From Nocardioides sp. (GTDB lineage: Bacteria; Actinomycetota; Actinomycetes; Propionibacteriales; Nocardioidaceae), in the NCBI GenBank assembly GCA_002729525.1, contig PBYI01000054.1:124001-188000 (forward strand): a DNA stretch of 64,000 nucleotides, read 5' to 3'. The stretch's first letter is position 1, and each line of letters starts with the position of its first letter. Position numbers and translations under genes: made by a program. This document shows, in pieces, positions 19,960 through 31,542 of the stretch. The notes below the pieces were generated by a model. It worked only from the letters and a program-made list of their open reading frames with translations, was not told where the DNA came from and made no database searches.

Positions 19960-19966
19960 GCCGGCC

Positions 19967-20611
19967 GTGTCGACTGCTCCCGACCGGCCCGACGACGCGC
20001 CGGACGACGACACCCACGACCTGACCGCGCTCCGCGAGGAGCGTGACCAGCTGCTCGCCCGCGCCGAGGAGGCCGAGCGGATCGCGGAGCTCCTCGCCGA
20101 GGAGCTCGCCGACGTACGCCGCGAGCTCGCCGACCGCGAGAAGGCCGGGGGGACCGGCTGGTTCGAGAACGAGGACGACGTGTCTCCGGGCGAGCGCCTC
20201 GCCCCTGACGGCAGCGACCCGTCCCTGCTCAGCATCTCGCTCGCGGTGGGCGCCACGGTCGCGCTGCTGACGACCCTGCTGTCGGTGTTCAACCAGGGCG
20301 TGGTGTCGCTGACGACGTTTCTCGCCGCCGCGATCACCGCCGCGCTCGCCTGGTCGGCGTGGTCGACGCGGATCGTGGCGGTCGAGGTGTCGGTCGACGG
20401 CGGCGTGGTCACCGTGAAGCGCGGCCAGGACGTGCACCGGTTCGACCTGCGCAACGACGCGACGGCGTTCGAGGTGCGCGGGGTGCCGGGGCGCAGCGAC
20501 TGGCGGGTGCGGTTCGTACGCCGTGGGCTCCCGCCGATCGACGTGGACGCCCGGATGGTCGACGCCGACGACTTCATGGCGCGGGTGCGGCGGTACCGGC
20601 CCGAGGCCTGA
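19967..20611 (+). CDS. Coiled-coil two-TM protein, same C-terminal domain (family member 2)
   Basis: N-terminal coiled coil, two TM helices, C-terminal VEVSVDGGVVTVKRGQDVHRFDLRNDATAFEVRGVPGRSDWRVRFVRRGLPPIDVDARMVDADDFMARVRRYRPEA. Confidence 0.7.
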   Translation: MSTAPDRPDDAPDDDTHDLTALREERDQLLARAEEAERIAELLAEELADVRRELADREKAGGTGWFENEDDVSPGERLAPDGSDPSLLSISLAVGATVALLTTLLSVFNQGVVSLTTFLAAAITAALAWSAWSTRIVAVEVSVDGGVVTVKRGQDVHRFDLRNDATAFEVRGVPGRSDWRVRFVRRGLPPIDVDARMVDADDFMARVRRYRPEA

Positions 20612-20693
20612 TCTCTGTCCTGATCTCCGGCCCGATCCGGGACCGGCCCGGTCGGAGGGGTTAGCCCCGCCCGCCTCTGGGCACCGTCCCCCC

Positions 20694-21251
20694 GTGCGCG
20701 CTCCCCGCCCCACCCTCCTCGCCGTCGGCGTGGTCGCCCTGACGACGACGCTCGCGGGCTGCGCCGACGACGGCGCCGAGGCGACGCCGGGCAGTAGCGT
20801 CGGCACGGCCGACACGGCCGGCCCGTGCGTGCTCGACGACGGCGCGGTCACCGCCCTGGCCGGTATCGACATGCAGGTCGAGGCGCCCGAGGAGGGCGAC
20901 GGGCCGACGTACCTCTCCTGCACCGCGCGGTGGGCCGAGCAGAGCGACTACGGCACGCTCGACCTCACCTGGTCGGTGGCCGACCGGGTCGCGGCCGACG
21001 GTGAGCCGCTGTCGGCCGAGCTGGCGTCCGCCGGCGCGGTCGGCGAGAGCTCCCCGGCGATGCTCGCCGACGGGCAGGAGGCCGTGACGGTGGCCGGCGA
21101 CGTCGCCGGCAGTCCCACCGCCCGGCTCGCGACGTTCCTCGACGACGGCCGTGTGCTGAGCGTCGACGCGCTCTCCGTCGAGCGCACCCTCGACCCGACG
21201 ACCCTGCAGACCCTCGTCGTCGACGTCGCCGACACGTTCCTGGCCGGCTGA
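20694..21251 (+). CDS. Putative lipoprotein
   Basis: GTG start; LAVGVVALTTTLAGCADDG lipobox (LAGC). Confidence 0.65.
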   Translation: MRAPRPTLLAVGVVALTTTLAGCADDGAEATPGSSVGTADTAGPCVLDDGAVTALAGIDMQVEAPEEGDGPTYLSCTARWAEQSDYGTLDLTWSVADRVAADGEPLSAELASAGAVGESSPAMLADGQEAVTVAGDVAGSPTARLATFLDDGRVLSVDALSVERTLDPTTLQTLVVDVADTFLAG

Positions 21252-21261
21252 GGAGGCACCC

Positions 21262-22680
21262 ATGAGTGAGATCACCATCGTCTGGCAGAACCTCGACAAC
21301 CTGCTGACCTCGATGGGGCAGATCCGCGGGCAGGCGGTGGAGATCGACGACTACGTGTCCACGAGCGTCTGCTCGACCGCCGGCTTCGACTACGAGGCCT
21401 GCGTGCTGCGACCGATCGCCGACCAGCTCGGCACGGTCGCCGGCTACTTCACCGACGTACGCGAGCTCTTCGAGCGCCGGTGGGAAGGCGTCCAGGCGTC
21501 GCTGGTCACCACCGGCAAGGCCCACGACCGCACGGACAACGAGGTGTCGATCAACTGGGCGAAGGCCACCGGCGGCAGCTACGGCCCCTACGCCCCGTCG
21601 ACGCTCCCCGACGTCGACATCGAGGTCGAGCTGTTCCCGCTCCAGCCGGTCACGCCCAAGCTCTCGCCGCCCGACGACGGGGAGAGCCAGCTCAAGCACC
21701 CCGAGGAGTTCGACTGGGCAGCCGGCGCGTACGACGACGCCCGCGACACGATCAACGAGGGCATCGCCAAGCTCAACACGCTCCCGCAGATCCACATCAC
21801 GCCGCTGAGCAGCAAGAGCCTGCGCGACTACATCGTCTTCCCGCTCTCGGGCAACTACCTCAAGATCGGCGCCAACGCGAACGCCGCGACCCACACCAAG
21901 GACGGCATGCTCGTCTTCGCGGAGAACTTCGTGCGGATGTCGGGCAAGACCACCGCCGCGGTCGACGGCCGGGCGGGCGGCGCGCTCGCGCTGCACATCG
22001 GCCTGTACGGCGCCGTCATGGGCGCGGTCGGCGTCGCGGTGCAGGCCGGCGGCACGGTGTTCAACGACATCGCGAAGGTCTCGGAACGGATCGCCGTCGC
22101 GGTCGAGACCGCCATGGTCAAGATGCTCAAGATCCTCACCCGGGTCGCGAAGAAGATCATCACCAAGGTGCTCAGCTGGGTCGGCTGGCTCTCCCTGGCC
22201 ATCGAGGTCGCCGAGCGCGGCTGGGCGGCCATCACCGACATCTGGGACGACATCGTCGCCGCCAAGGACATCATCGAGACCTGCTGGGACCTCAAGGAGA
22301 AGATCGAGGCCTGGGCCGAGCGCTGCGCCGAGCGCCTCGACACCTTCAAGGAGATCGTCGACCTGGTCCGCGAGTTGCCGCAGGCGCGGGGCGAGGGCGG
22401 ACTGGAGAACCTGCCGCACGTCCAGGAGACCGTCTTCGAGAACGACCTCGCCCAGATCGACGTCGACTTCGGGGACGACCCCGGGCCCGGCGAGGACCTC
22501 GAGGAGGACCTCGACGACCTCAGCGCCGACGACGGTGGGGACGTCGACGACGACACCGACGACTATGAGGAGGGCGACGACCTCATCATGGCGCCGGGTC
22601 CGATCGAGCCGCCCCTGTACGTCGGCGAGGACGGCACCGTCACCGGCGGGGACAGCACCTACAGCGGAGGCATCGTGTGA
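21262..22680 (+). CDS. Hypothetical ESX/WXG-like N-terminal protein with acidic C-terminus
   Basis: 472 aa: MSEITIVWQNLDNLLTSMGQIRGQAVEIDDYV...FTDVRELFERRWEGVQASLVTTGKAHDRTDNEVSINW, helical/hydrophobic middle, Asp/Glu-rich C-terminal tail. Confidence 0.55.
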   Translation: MSEITIVWQNLDNLLTSMGQIRGQAVEIDDYVSTSVCSTAGFDYEACVLRPIADQLGTVAGYFTDVRELFERRWEGVQASLVTTGKAHDRTDNEVSINWAKATGGSYGPYAPSTLPDVDIEVELFPLQPVTPKLSPPDDGESQLKHPEEFDWAAGAYDDARDTINEGIAKLNTLPQIHITPLSSKSLRDYIVFPLSGNYLKIGANANAATHTKDGMLVFAENFVRMSGKTTAAVDGRAGGALALHIGLYGAVMGAVGVAVQAGGTVFNDIAKVSERIAVAVETAMVKMLKILTRVAKKIITKVLSWVGWLSLAIEVAERGWAAITDIWDDIVAAKDIIETCWDLKEKIEAWAERCAERLDTFKEIVDLVRELPQARGEGGLENLPHVQETVFENDLAQIDVDFGDDPGPGEDLEEDLDDLSADDGGDVDDDTDDYEEGDDLIMAPGPIEPPLYVGEDGTVTGGDSTYSGGIV

Positions 22681-23111
22681 GCGGCGACCGTCACGACCCC
22701 GGCGAGCAGGGCTTCTACAACGCGTCCGCGCCGCCGCCCGACTCCGCGACCCCGGACGGCGACCCGCTGGAGGACCTCCAGACCGCAGCGGTCGAGCGCG
22801 ACCTGATGGAGGCCATCGCCGAGGTCGAGCGGGTCAGCGCGGAGCTCGACGAGCACCTCGCCGCCGGCGGCGACCCGCTCGACCAGGTCGACGCCGAAGA
22901 CGTCGCGCTCGCGGAGGAGATCAGCTCCGCCGAGGACGCCCCGCTCCCCCTGCAGTCGCTGCGCCGCCGGGTCGTCGACGGCACGGTCACCTACCGCGAG
23001 GTGCTGGCCTACCCGGAGGAGCACACCGGCGCCGTCATGCTGATGGCCGCGGTGCTGCGGCGCCGGCTCGCCGACCTCCCGCGGCTGATGGAGCGTCCCC
23101 CCGGGTCGTGA
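22677..23111 (+). CDS. Small acidic hypothetical protein, translationally coupled
   Basis: 144 aa, GTG start overlapping the upstream stop by 4 nt. Confidence 0.55.
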   Translation: MSGDRHDPGEQGFYNASAPPPDSATPDGDPLEDLQTAAVERDLMEAIAEVERVSAELDEHLAAGGDPLDQVDAEDVALAEEISSAEDAPLPLQSLRRRVVDGTVTYREVLAYPEEHTGAVMLMAAVLRRRLADLPRLMERPPGS

Positions 23112-23135
23112 CCGGCCGTCGGGCCGCCGCAGTCC

Positions 23136-24176
23136 TCAGCCTCGGGCCAGCCCGGCCCGCAGCGCGTCGGCGATCTCCTCGACCGCCCCGCGCGCCGCAC
23201 GACCCACGCCGACCACGTTGAAGAAGCTGTGGATGTGGCCCTCGAACCGACGGCTCACCACGTCGACGCCCGCGGCGCGCAGCTGGTCGGCGTACGCCTC
23301 TCCCTCGTCGCGCAGCGGGTCGAACCCGGCGGTGCACAGGTACGCCGGCGCCAGGCCGGCCGGCACCGGGTGGCGCAGCGGGCTCAGCTGCTCGCTGGCG
23401 CGGTCGTCGTCGGAGCGGGCGTAGGAGGAGTCGGCGAGGTCCATGAACCCGCGGGTCAGGTAGAAACCCTCGTCGAACATCCGGGAGCTCGCGGTGTCGC
23501 CTAGCTGGTCGGTGGTCGGGTAGACGAGCAGCTGGTGGCGCAGCGGCAGGCCCTCGTGGGCGGCGTACCGCGCGACCCAGGCGGCCAGGCTGCCGCCCGC
23601 GGAGTCGCCGCCGACGCTGATCCGGGCGGGGTCGGCACCGACCCGGTCGGCGTGCTCGAGCAGCCAGCGGTACGCCGCCACCGCGTCGTCGTGCGCGGCC
23701 GGGAACGGGTGCTCGGGCGCGAGCCGGTAGTCGACCGACAGCACCCGTACGCCGGCCCGCTCGGCCAGCAGCCGGCAGGTGGCGTCGTGGGAGTCGAGGT
23801 CGCCGTACACGAAGCCGCCGCCGTGCAGGAACAGCAGCGTCGGGTCGGCGCCGCCGCCGACCGGGGCGGAGGTCGGCACGTAGAGCCGGCCCGGCAGGCC
23901 GTCGAGGTCGAGGTCGCGGATCTCCCGGATCGGCAAGTCGCCGCCGGACAGGCGGCTCTGTCGGCGGATCGCGCGTCGTCCGAGCGGGATCGGCAGCGTC
24001 TCGGCGCCGGGCTCGCGGACCAGCTTCTGCATGCGCAGGAGCAGCTGGGTCTCGGTCTCCAGCGTCAGGCCGTCCTTGACGACCGGGCGGCCGGCGAGGA
24101 CCCGCTGGACCGGGGTGGGGAGGGAGAGGACGAGGCGGAGGGCGGCGGCGTCGACGCGGTCCTTGAGGTGGCTCAC
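23136..24176 (-). CDS. Alpha/beta hydrolase, HSL-type lipase/esterase
   Basis: LFLHGGGFVYGDLDSHDATCR (HGGG) and RISVGGDSAGGSLAAWVA (GDSAG). Confidence 0.9.
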   Translation of the reverse strand: MSHLKDRVDAAALRLVLSLPTPVQRVLAGRPVVKDGLTLETETQLLLRMQKLVREPGAETLPIPLGRRAIRRQSRLSGGDLPIREIRDLDLDGLPGRLYVPTSAPVGGGADPTLLFLHGGGFVYGDLDSHDATCRLLAERAGVRVLSVDYRLAPEHPFPAAHDDAVAAYRWLLEHADRVGADPARISVGGDSAGGSLAAWVARYAAHEGLPLRHQLLVYPTTDQLGDTASSRMFDEGFYLTRGFMDLADSSYARSDDDRASEQLSPLRHPVPAGLAPAYLCTAGFDPLRDEGEAYADQLRAAGVDVVSRRFEGHIHSFFNVVGVGRAARGAVEEIADALRAGLARG

Positions 24177-24337
24177 CCGGGTGAGGCTAGTGCGCGCGGC
24201 GCGCCGACCGCGAGGTGTGTGCGACGCGGTGTCGCGGCGGCGTACGGGGTGGGGTACGGGGTGGGGTACGGGTGGGCGGCACCGGGGAGCCGCCTGCGTG
24301 TCACCCGGGTGTCACCGGGCGGTGGGACAATGACGTC

Positions 24338-26530
<2,193 letters not shown>

Positions 26531-26668
26531 CGCACGCCGCGCGCGGACGTCGTACGGCCTGCGGGCGGTGGGGCGTGTTCACCTGGAGGTCCTAGAGTGC
26601 CAGCCGGCGCCGGTGCCCTCCGGTCGCCCTCCGTCCCCGTCCGACCGCCCCGCCGAGGAGGCCGCCCG

Positions 26669-27286
26669 GTGCGCCTGTCGCTGCGCCGCTTCGACGCCGG
26701 CTTCGCCGACCTCTTCACCGCGTCGGCCGCCCACCTCGTCACCGGCGCCTCGCTGCTGGCCGAGGCGCTGGGCGAGGGAGTCGACCTGGACGACGTACGG
26801 GCCCGGATGGGGGCGGCCGAGCACCTCGCCGACGAGACCCGGCACGAGATCGTGCGGCGGGCGACGCAGACGTTCGTGACGCCGTTCGACCGAGAGGACG
26901 TCTACCGGCTCGCGTCGGCGCTCGACGACGCGATGGACGTGATGACCGCCGTCGTCGACCTGATCGGCCTGTACGACGCCCCGGCGCTGCCGCCCGAGTT
27001 GTCCGAGCAGGTCGAGCTGCTCCAGCGGTGCGCTGAGCTCACCCACGCCGCGATGCCGGCAGTGACGACGCCGCGGTCGCTGCGGGAGTACTGGATCGAG
27101 GTCAACCGGCTCGAGAACGCCGGCGACCAGAACCACCGCCGCTGCCTCGCCGCGCTGCTCTCCGGGCGCTTCAACACCCTCGAGATGATGAAGCTCAAGG
27201 ACATCGCGGGGTCGCTGGAGAACGCCATCGACCGGTTCGAGGTCGTGGCCGACGTCATCGAGACCATCGCGGTCAAGGAGGGCTAG
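26669..27286 (+). CDS. DUF47-family PhoU-like protein
   Basis: GTG start; all-helical, DETRHEIVRRATQTFVTPFDREDVYRLASALDDAMDVM; directly upstream of a Pit transporter. Confidence 0.85.
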   Translation: MRLSLRRFDAGFADLFTASAAHLVTGASLLAEALGEGVDLDDVRARMGAAEHLADETRHEIVRRATQTFVTPFDREDVYRLASALDDAMDVMTAVVDLIGLYDAPALPPELSEQVELLQRCAELTHAAMPAVTTPRSLREYWIEVNRLENAGDQNHRRCLAALLSGRFNTLEMMKLKDIAGSLENAIDRFEVVADVIETIAVKEG

Positions 27287-27293
27287 GACGCCG

Positions 27294-28289
27294 GTGGACC
27301 TCACCGTCATCATCGCGGTGGTCGTCGTCGCGCTGGTCTTCGACTACATCAACGGCTTCCACGACGCGGCCAACGCGATCGCCACGTCGGTGACGACCAA
27401 GGCGCTCACGCCGCGGGTCGCGCTGGTGATGGCGGCGGTGCTCAACTTCGTCGGCGCCCTGCTCGGCGAACGGGTCGCACGCACCGTCACCGAGACCATC
27501 TCGCCCGGCGCCGGCTCCGCCGGGCTCCTTGTCGTCGTCGCCGGTCTGCTCGGCGCGATCGGGTGGAACCTCCTCACCTGGTGGTGGGGGCTGCCGTCGT
27601 CGTCGACCCACGCGCTCATCGGCGGGCTCGTCGGTGCGGCCGTCGCGGCCGGCGTCACCGCGCACTGGGACGTCGTGCTGCGCGACGTGGTGCTCCCGAT
27701 GGTGGTCTCGCCGGTCGTGGCCTTCGGGGCGGCGCTGCTGCTGATGCTCCTCGTCCAGCGACTCTTCGCCCGGGTCTCCCCGACCCGGGTCTACAGCGGG
27801 TTCCGGCTCGCCCAGACGCTCTCCGCCGCCGGAGTCGCGCTCGGCCACGGCCTCCAGGACGCGCAGAAGACGATGGGCGTCATCTTCCTCGCCCTGGTCT
27901 CCGGCGGGTACGTCACCGACGGCGACCCGCTGCCACTGTGGGTGGTCCTCTCCGCCGCCACCGCCCTCGCCGCCGGCACGTACGTCGGCGGCTGGCGGGT
28001 CATCCGCACCCTCGGCCAGCGCCTCATCGACCTCGACCCTCCGCGCGGCTTCGTCGCCGAGTCGGTGGCGTCCGGGGTGCTCTACACCGCGGCGTACGCC
28101 GCCCAGGCCCCGATCTCGACCACGCACACGGTCACGTCGGCCGTCGGTGGTGCCGGCGCCGCCGGGGGGCTGCGGCACATCCGGTGGCGGGTCGCCCGGC
28201 GGATCGGCCTCGCCTGGCTCTTCACGTTCCCCGGTGCTGCTCTGCTCGCCGTCCTCGCGCACCTGGTGCTGCGGCTGCTGCCTGTGTGA
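27294..28289 (+). CDS. Inorganic phosphate transporter, PiT family
   Basis: DYINGFHDAANAIATSVTTKAL and VALGHGLQDAQKTMGVIFLAL signatures; multiple TM segments. Confidence 0.9.
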   Translation: MDLTVIIAVVVVALVFDYINGFHDAANAIATSVTTKALTPRVALVMAAVLNFVGALLGERVARTVTETISPGAGSAGLLVVVAGLLGAIGWNLLTWWWGLPSSSTHALIGGLVGAAVAAGVTAHWDVVLRDVVLPMVVSPVVAFGAALLLMLLVQRLFARVSPTRVYSGFRLAQTLSAAGVALGHGLQDAQKTMGVIFLALVSGGYVTDGDPLPLWVVLSAATALAAGTYVGGWRVIRTLGQRLIDLDPPRGFVAESVASGVLYTAAYAAQAPISTTHTVTSAVGGAGAAGGLRHIRWRVARRIGLAWLFTFPGAALLAVLAHLVLRLLPV

Positions 28290-28306
28290 CGGCCCCTTGT
28301 GGTCGG

Positions 28307-28365
28307 TAGTCCCTTACGTAAATCAAGGATTCAGGCCCTCGGACCTTGATTTGCGTTAGGGACTA
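28307..28365. repeat. 59-nt palindromic repeat, left copy (22-nt arm / 15-nt loop / 22-nt arm)
   Basis: tagtcccttacgtaaatcaagg-attcaggccctcgga-ccttgatttgcgttagggacta; 20/22 arm positions complementary. Confidence 0.85.
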
Positions 28366-28382
28366 TCCGGCAGACGCGAGTG

Positions 28383-29441
28383 TCAGGCCGCCCGAGCGCG
28401 ATAGCCGAGCAGGCGTCGCCGCTCCCCAGCGGTGAGCGACCTCCGGCGTTCGACCGTGTCGGTGGGCACCCACCAGGCGGGTTGCTCGACCGTCCACCGG
28501 CGTCCTGCGACCGGAAGCCGCGCCGCGGTCGCGTACGCGCCCTCGAGGTCGGCGACGAAGCGCCGGGTGTTCCGGAGGTCGGGCGCCATCATGGTCACCG
28601 ACACGATCCCGGCCGACACGAGTCCGCCCGTGCGTCTCACGTCGCGGTGCCGGTTGCTCGCCATCAGGTGGACGGCGCCGTCATACTCCGCGGCGACGCC
28701 TGCCACCGGGTCGAACAGGTCCGGCGTGGCGAGATGGCGCCCCTGCAGGTCGAAGACCGGGACGTTGCACAGCGGCGGTGGCAGCTGGCCGTCGCGAACC
28801 CACGCCAGGCGCATCAGGGTCTCGGTCGGAGACCAGCTGTTCTCCTCGCTCCAGCCGACCGCGTCGCGGGCCAGCGGTACGCCGGTCCAGGCGTTCTGCC
28901 TCGGTGTGAGGCAAGCGTCGATCTCCACTGTCGACACGAGGTCGTCGTACGCCGCCATGTCGGCCGCGACCACCGCCGCGGCGAGGTCATCGGCGTACCG
29001 CATCTCGTGCGACAACGACCAGCTCGCATCCGTGACGGGCAGCCCGTCGACCTCCAGCACGCGATGCGGCGCGGCGTTCTCCTCCCGGATGAAGATGCCC
29101 GCCTGGTGTCGGACGTGGTGTGTCCCGACCGCGATCTCGACTGGGCGCTGCGCTCCGGTGCGTGAGGTCCCGGAGAACCAGCGGCCGCCCATCCACCGGA
29201 GGGCCGCCCACCCGGTGACCGCACTGCCGACAGGGACGACCGGTCCGGCCTCGAGGATGCGCTGCTCGACGTCCGACGCCTCGACGTGAGCGGGGACGTA
29301 CCAGCCTCGCGACGTACGCCGCCAGTGACGCCCCTGGGTCTCGCTGCGCGTGGGTCCAAGCTCACCGTTCGGGTCGATGCGGACCGGCCGGACGAGGCCC
29401 GGGCGCGGCCCTGCGTGATGCGTCGCGCCGGAGGAGGTCAC
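28383..29441 (-). CDS. Putative nuclease with N-terminal AbiEi-like region and C-terminal DUF559/Vsr-like PD-(D/E)XK-type domain
   Basis: 352 aa; WVRDGQLPPPLCNVPVFDLQGRHLATPDLFDPVAGVAAEYDGAVHLMASNRHRDVRRTGGLVSAGIVSVTM matches the P-D-L-x-D...EYDG-x-H pattern of Vsr-like endonuclease folds. Confidence 0.6.
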   Translation of the reverse strand: MTSSGATHHAGPRPGLVRPVRIDPNGELGPTRSETQGRHWRRTSRGWYVPAHVEASDVEQRILEAGPVVPVGSAVTGWAALRWMGGRWFSGTSRTGAQRPVEIAVGTHHVRHQAGIFIREENAAPHRVLEVDGLPVTDASWSLSHEMRYADDLAAAVVAADMAAYDDLVSTVEIDACLTPRQNAWTGVPLARDAVGWSEENSWSPTETLMRLAWVRDGQLPPPLCNVPVFDLQGRHLATPDLFDPVAGVAAEYDGAVHLMASNRHRDVRRTGGLVSAGIVSVTMMAPDLRNTRRFVADLEGAYATAARLPVAGRRWTVEQPAWWVPTDTVERRRSLTAGERRRLLGYRARAA

Positions 29442-29569
29442 CGCACGACAGTCACCCCGAAGGCCGGCCCTCAGCAGGAGGCAGCGCGGGCCCTGTGGAT
29501 CGTGCGCACAGGTCGACCTGCTGTGGACGGGCCGCGGACGACCAGAGCGGCGAGGCGTACCGGGACCGA

Positions 29570-29628
29570 TAGTCCCTAACGCAAATCAACGAATCCGAGC
29601 CGCGAACCTTGATTTGCGTAAGGGACTA
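29570..29628. repeat. 59-nt palindromic repeat, right copy, inverted relative to the left copy
   Basis: tagtccctaacgcaaatcaacg-aatccgagccgcgaa-ccttgatttgcgtaagggacta; same 22-15-22 geometry, near-identical to the reverse complement of the left copy. Confidence 0.85.
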
Positions 29629-29652
29629 CCCGGCCATGGGACAAGTCCACCC

Positions 29653-30432
29653 TCAGCCGAACCGACCCGAGATGTAGGCCTCGGTCGCCTCATTGTCGGG
29701 GTTCGAGAACATCTTCTTGGTGGGGTTGAACTCCACCAGGTGGCCGGGCTCGCCGGTGGCCTTGAGGTTGAAGAAGCCGGTCTCGTCGGAGACGCGGGCG
29801 GCCTGCTGCATATTGTGGGTGACGATCACGATCGTGTACTCGGACTTCAGCTCGTGGATGAGGTCCTCGATCGCGGCGGTCGAGATCGGGTCGAGCGCGG
29901 AGCACGGCTCGTCCATCAGCAGCACCTGCGGCCGTACGGCGATCGCGCGGGCGATGCACAGGCGCTGCTGCTGGCCGCCGGACAGACCCATGCCCGGGCG
30001 GTCGAGGCGGTCCTTGACCTCGTTCCAGAGGTTGGCGCCCTTGAGCGAGCTCTCGACGATGTCGTCGGCCTCGGCGCGCTTCATGCGCTTGGCGTTGAGC
30101 TTGTTGCCGGCCAGCACGTTGTCGTAGATCGACATCGTGGGGAACGGGTTCGGCCGCTGGAAGACCATGCCGATCTGGCGGCGCACGGCCACCGGGTCGA
30201 CGGTCGGGTCGTAGAGCGACTGGCCGTCGACGACGACCTTGCCCTCGACGCGTGCGCCCGGGATCACCTCGTGCATCCGGTTGAGCGTGCGGAGCACGGT
30301 GGACTTACCGCAGCCCGACGGGCCGATGAAGGCGGTCACCTGACGCGCCTTGATCGTCATGTTCACACCCTCGACGGCGAGGAAGTTGCCGTAGTAGATG
30401 TTCAGGTCGGAGACGTCGATGCTCTTGGCCAT
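29653..30432 (-). CDS. pstB: Phosphate ABC transporter ATP-binding protein
   Basis: [67 protein letters not shown]. Confidence 0.95.
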   Translation of the reverse strand: MAKSIDVSDLNIYYGNFLAVEGVNMTIKARQVTAFIGPSGCGKSTVLRTLNRMHEVIPGARVEGKVVVDGQSLYDPTVDPVAVRRQIGMVFQRPNPFPTMSIYDNVLAGNKLNAKRMKRAEADDIVESSLKGANLWNEVKDRLDRPGMGLSGGQQQRLCIARAIAVRPQVLLMDEPCSALDPISTAAIEDLIHELKSEYTIVIVTHNMQQAARVSDETGFFNLKATGEPGHLVEFNPTKKMFSNPDNEATEAYISGRFG

Positions 30433-30456
30433 GGGATTCCTTTCGGGGCCGTCGGG

Positions 30457-31539
30457 TCAGCGGCCGGTCTTGGGACTGAAGTAGGCGCCCACCACGCGGG
30501 CGAGCAGGTTCAGTCCCATGACGATGATGATCAGGACGAGGGCCGCACCCCAAGCCCGCTCGAGCTGGGCGGCGACGTACTCCGGCTTCGCGCCACCCTT
30601 GGTGGCCTCGGAGAAGATCAGGACGGGCAGGGTCGCCATGCCGCCCTCGAAGGGGTTCCAGTTGACCGAACGCAGCGTGCCGGCGATCAGCAGCAGCGGC
30701 GCGGTCTCGCCGGCGACACGGGCGACCGCGAGGGTCGCGCCGGTGACGATGCCGCCGAGCGCGGTGGGGATGACCACCTTGGTGATGGTGCGCCACTTGG
30801 GTACGCCGAGCGCGTAGGCGCCCTCGCGGAGCTCGTTGGAGACGAGCTTGAGCATCTCCTCGGTCGAGCGCACGACGATCGGGATCATCAGCACCGACAG
30901 CGCGATGGAGCCGCCGATCGCCAGGCGCGGCAGCGGACCGAGCAGCAGCGTGAACAGCGCCAGCGCGAAGAGACCGGCGACGATCGAGGGGATGCCGGTC
31001 ATCACGTCGACGAGGAACGTGAGGATCCGCGACATGCGGTTGCCCTTGCCGTACTCCACGAGGTAGACCGCCGCCATGATGCCGACCGGCACCGAGATCA
31101 GCGTCGCGATGAGCGTGATCACCAGGGTGCCGATCACGGCGTGCAGGATGCCGCCGCCGACGCCGATGACGCCGGACTGGTCAGAGGTGAAGAACTCGAC
31201 GCTGAACGCCGGGGCGCCGCGCTCGATGACGGTCCAGGACACCGCGATCAGGGGCAGCATCGCGATGACGAACGTCGACCACACCAGCGAGGTGACGAGG
31301 CGGTCGATCGCGCTTCGCTTGCCCTCGACCGCCGAGGACCAGGCGGGGAGGACGACGATGAACGCCACCCAGCCGAGCACGAGCCAGCCCGCGATGTTCC
31401 AGCCGAGCAGCAGCGCGACCAGGCCGGCGGCGCCCCACGCCACCACGGCGGCGAGGACGGGGCCGATCGCGGGCAGCTGCGGGTTGGTGAGCGGCTGGAG
31501 GTCGCGGTCGAGCGACGCGGTCTTGTCGAGGTCAGCCAC
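30457..31539 (-). CDS. pstA: Phosphate ABC transporter permease
   Basis: Multiple TM; MRLPLP...YLVEYGKGNRMSRILTFLVDVMTGIPSIVAGLFALALF, GVPKWRTITKVVIPTALGGIVTGATLAVARVAGETAPLL (EAA loop). Confidence 0.95.
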   Translation of the reverse strand: MADLDKTASLDRDLQPLTNPQLPAIGPVLAAVVAWGAAGLVALLLGWNIAGWLVLGWVAFIVVLPAWSSAVEGKRSAIDRLVTSLVWSTFVIAMLPLIAVSWTVIERGAPAFSVEFFTSDQSGVIGVGGGILHAVIGTLVITLIATLISVPVGIMAAVYLVEYGKGNRMSRILTFLVDVMTGIPSIVAGLFALALFTLLLGPLPRLAIGGSIALSVLMIPIVVRSTEEMLKLVSNELREGAYALGVPKWRTITKVVIPTALGGIVTGATLAVARVAGETAPLLLIAGTLRSVNWNPFEGGMATLPVLIFSEATKGGAKPEYVAAQLERAWGAALVLIIIVMGLNLLARVVGAYFSPKTGR

Positions 31540-31542
31540 GGG

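Noticed and set aside
16816-20577. 1253-aa minus-strand ORF
   Set aside because: Antisense to dsrE, mshD and two family genes with clear protein signatures; low-complexity Arg/Gly/Val-rich translation typical of antisense frames in high-GC DNA.
30690-30760. Possible CRISPR-like regularity
   Set aside because: No array of direct repeats with unique spacers found anywhere in the window; local repeats are coding GC-rich motifs.
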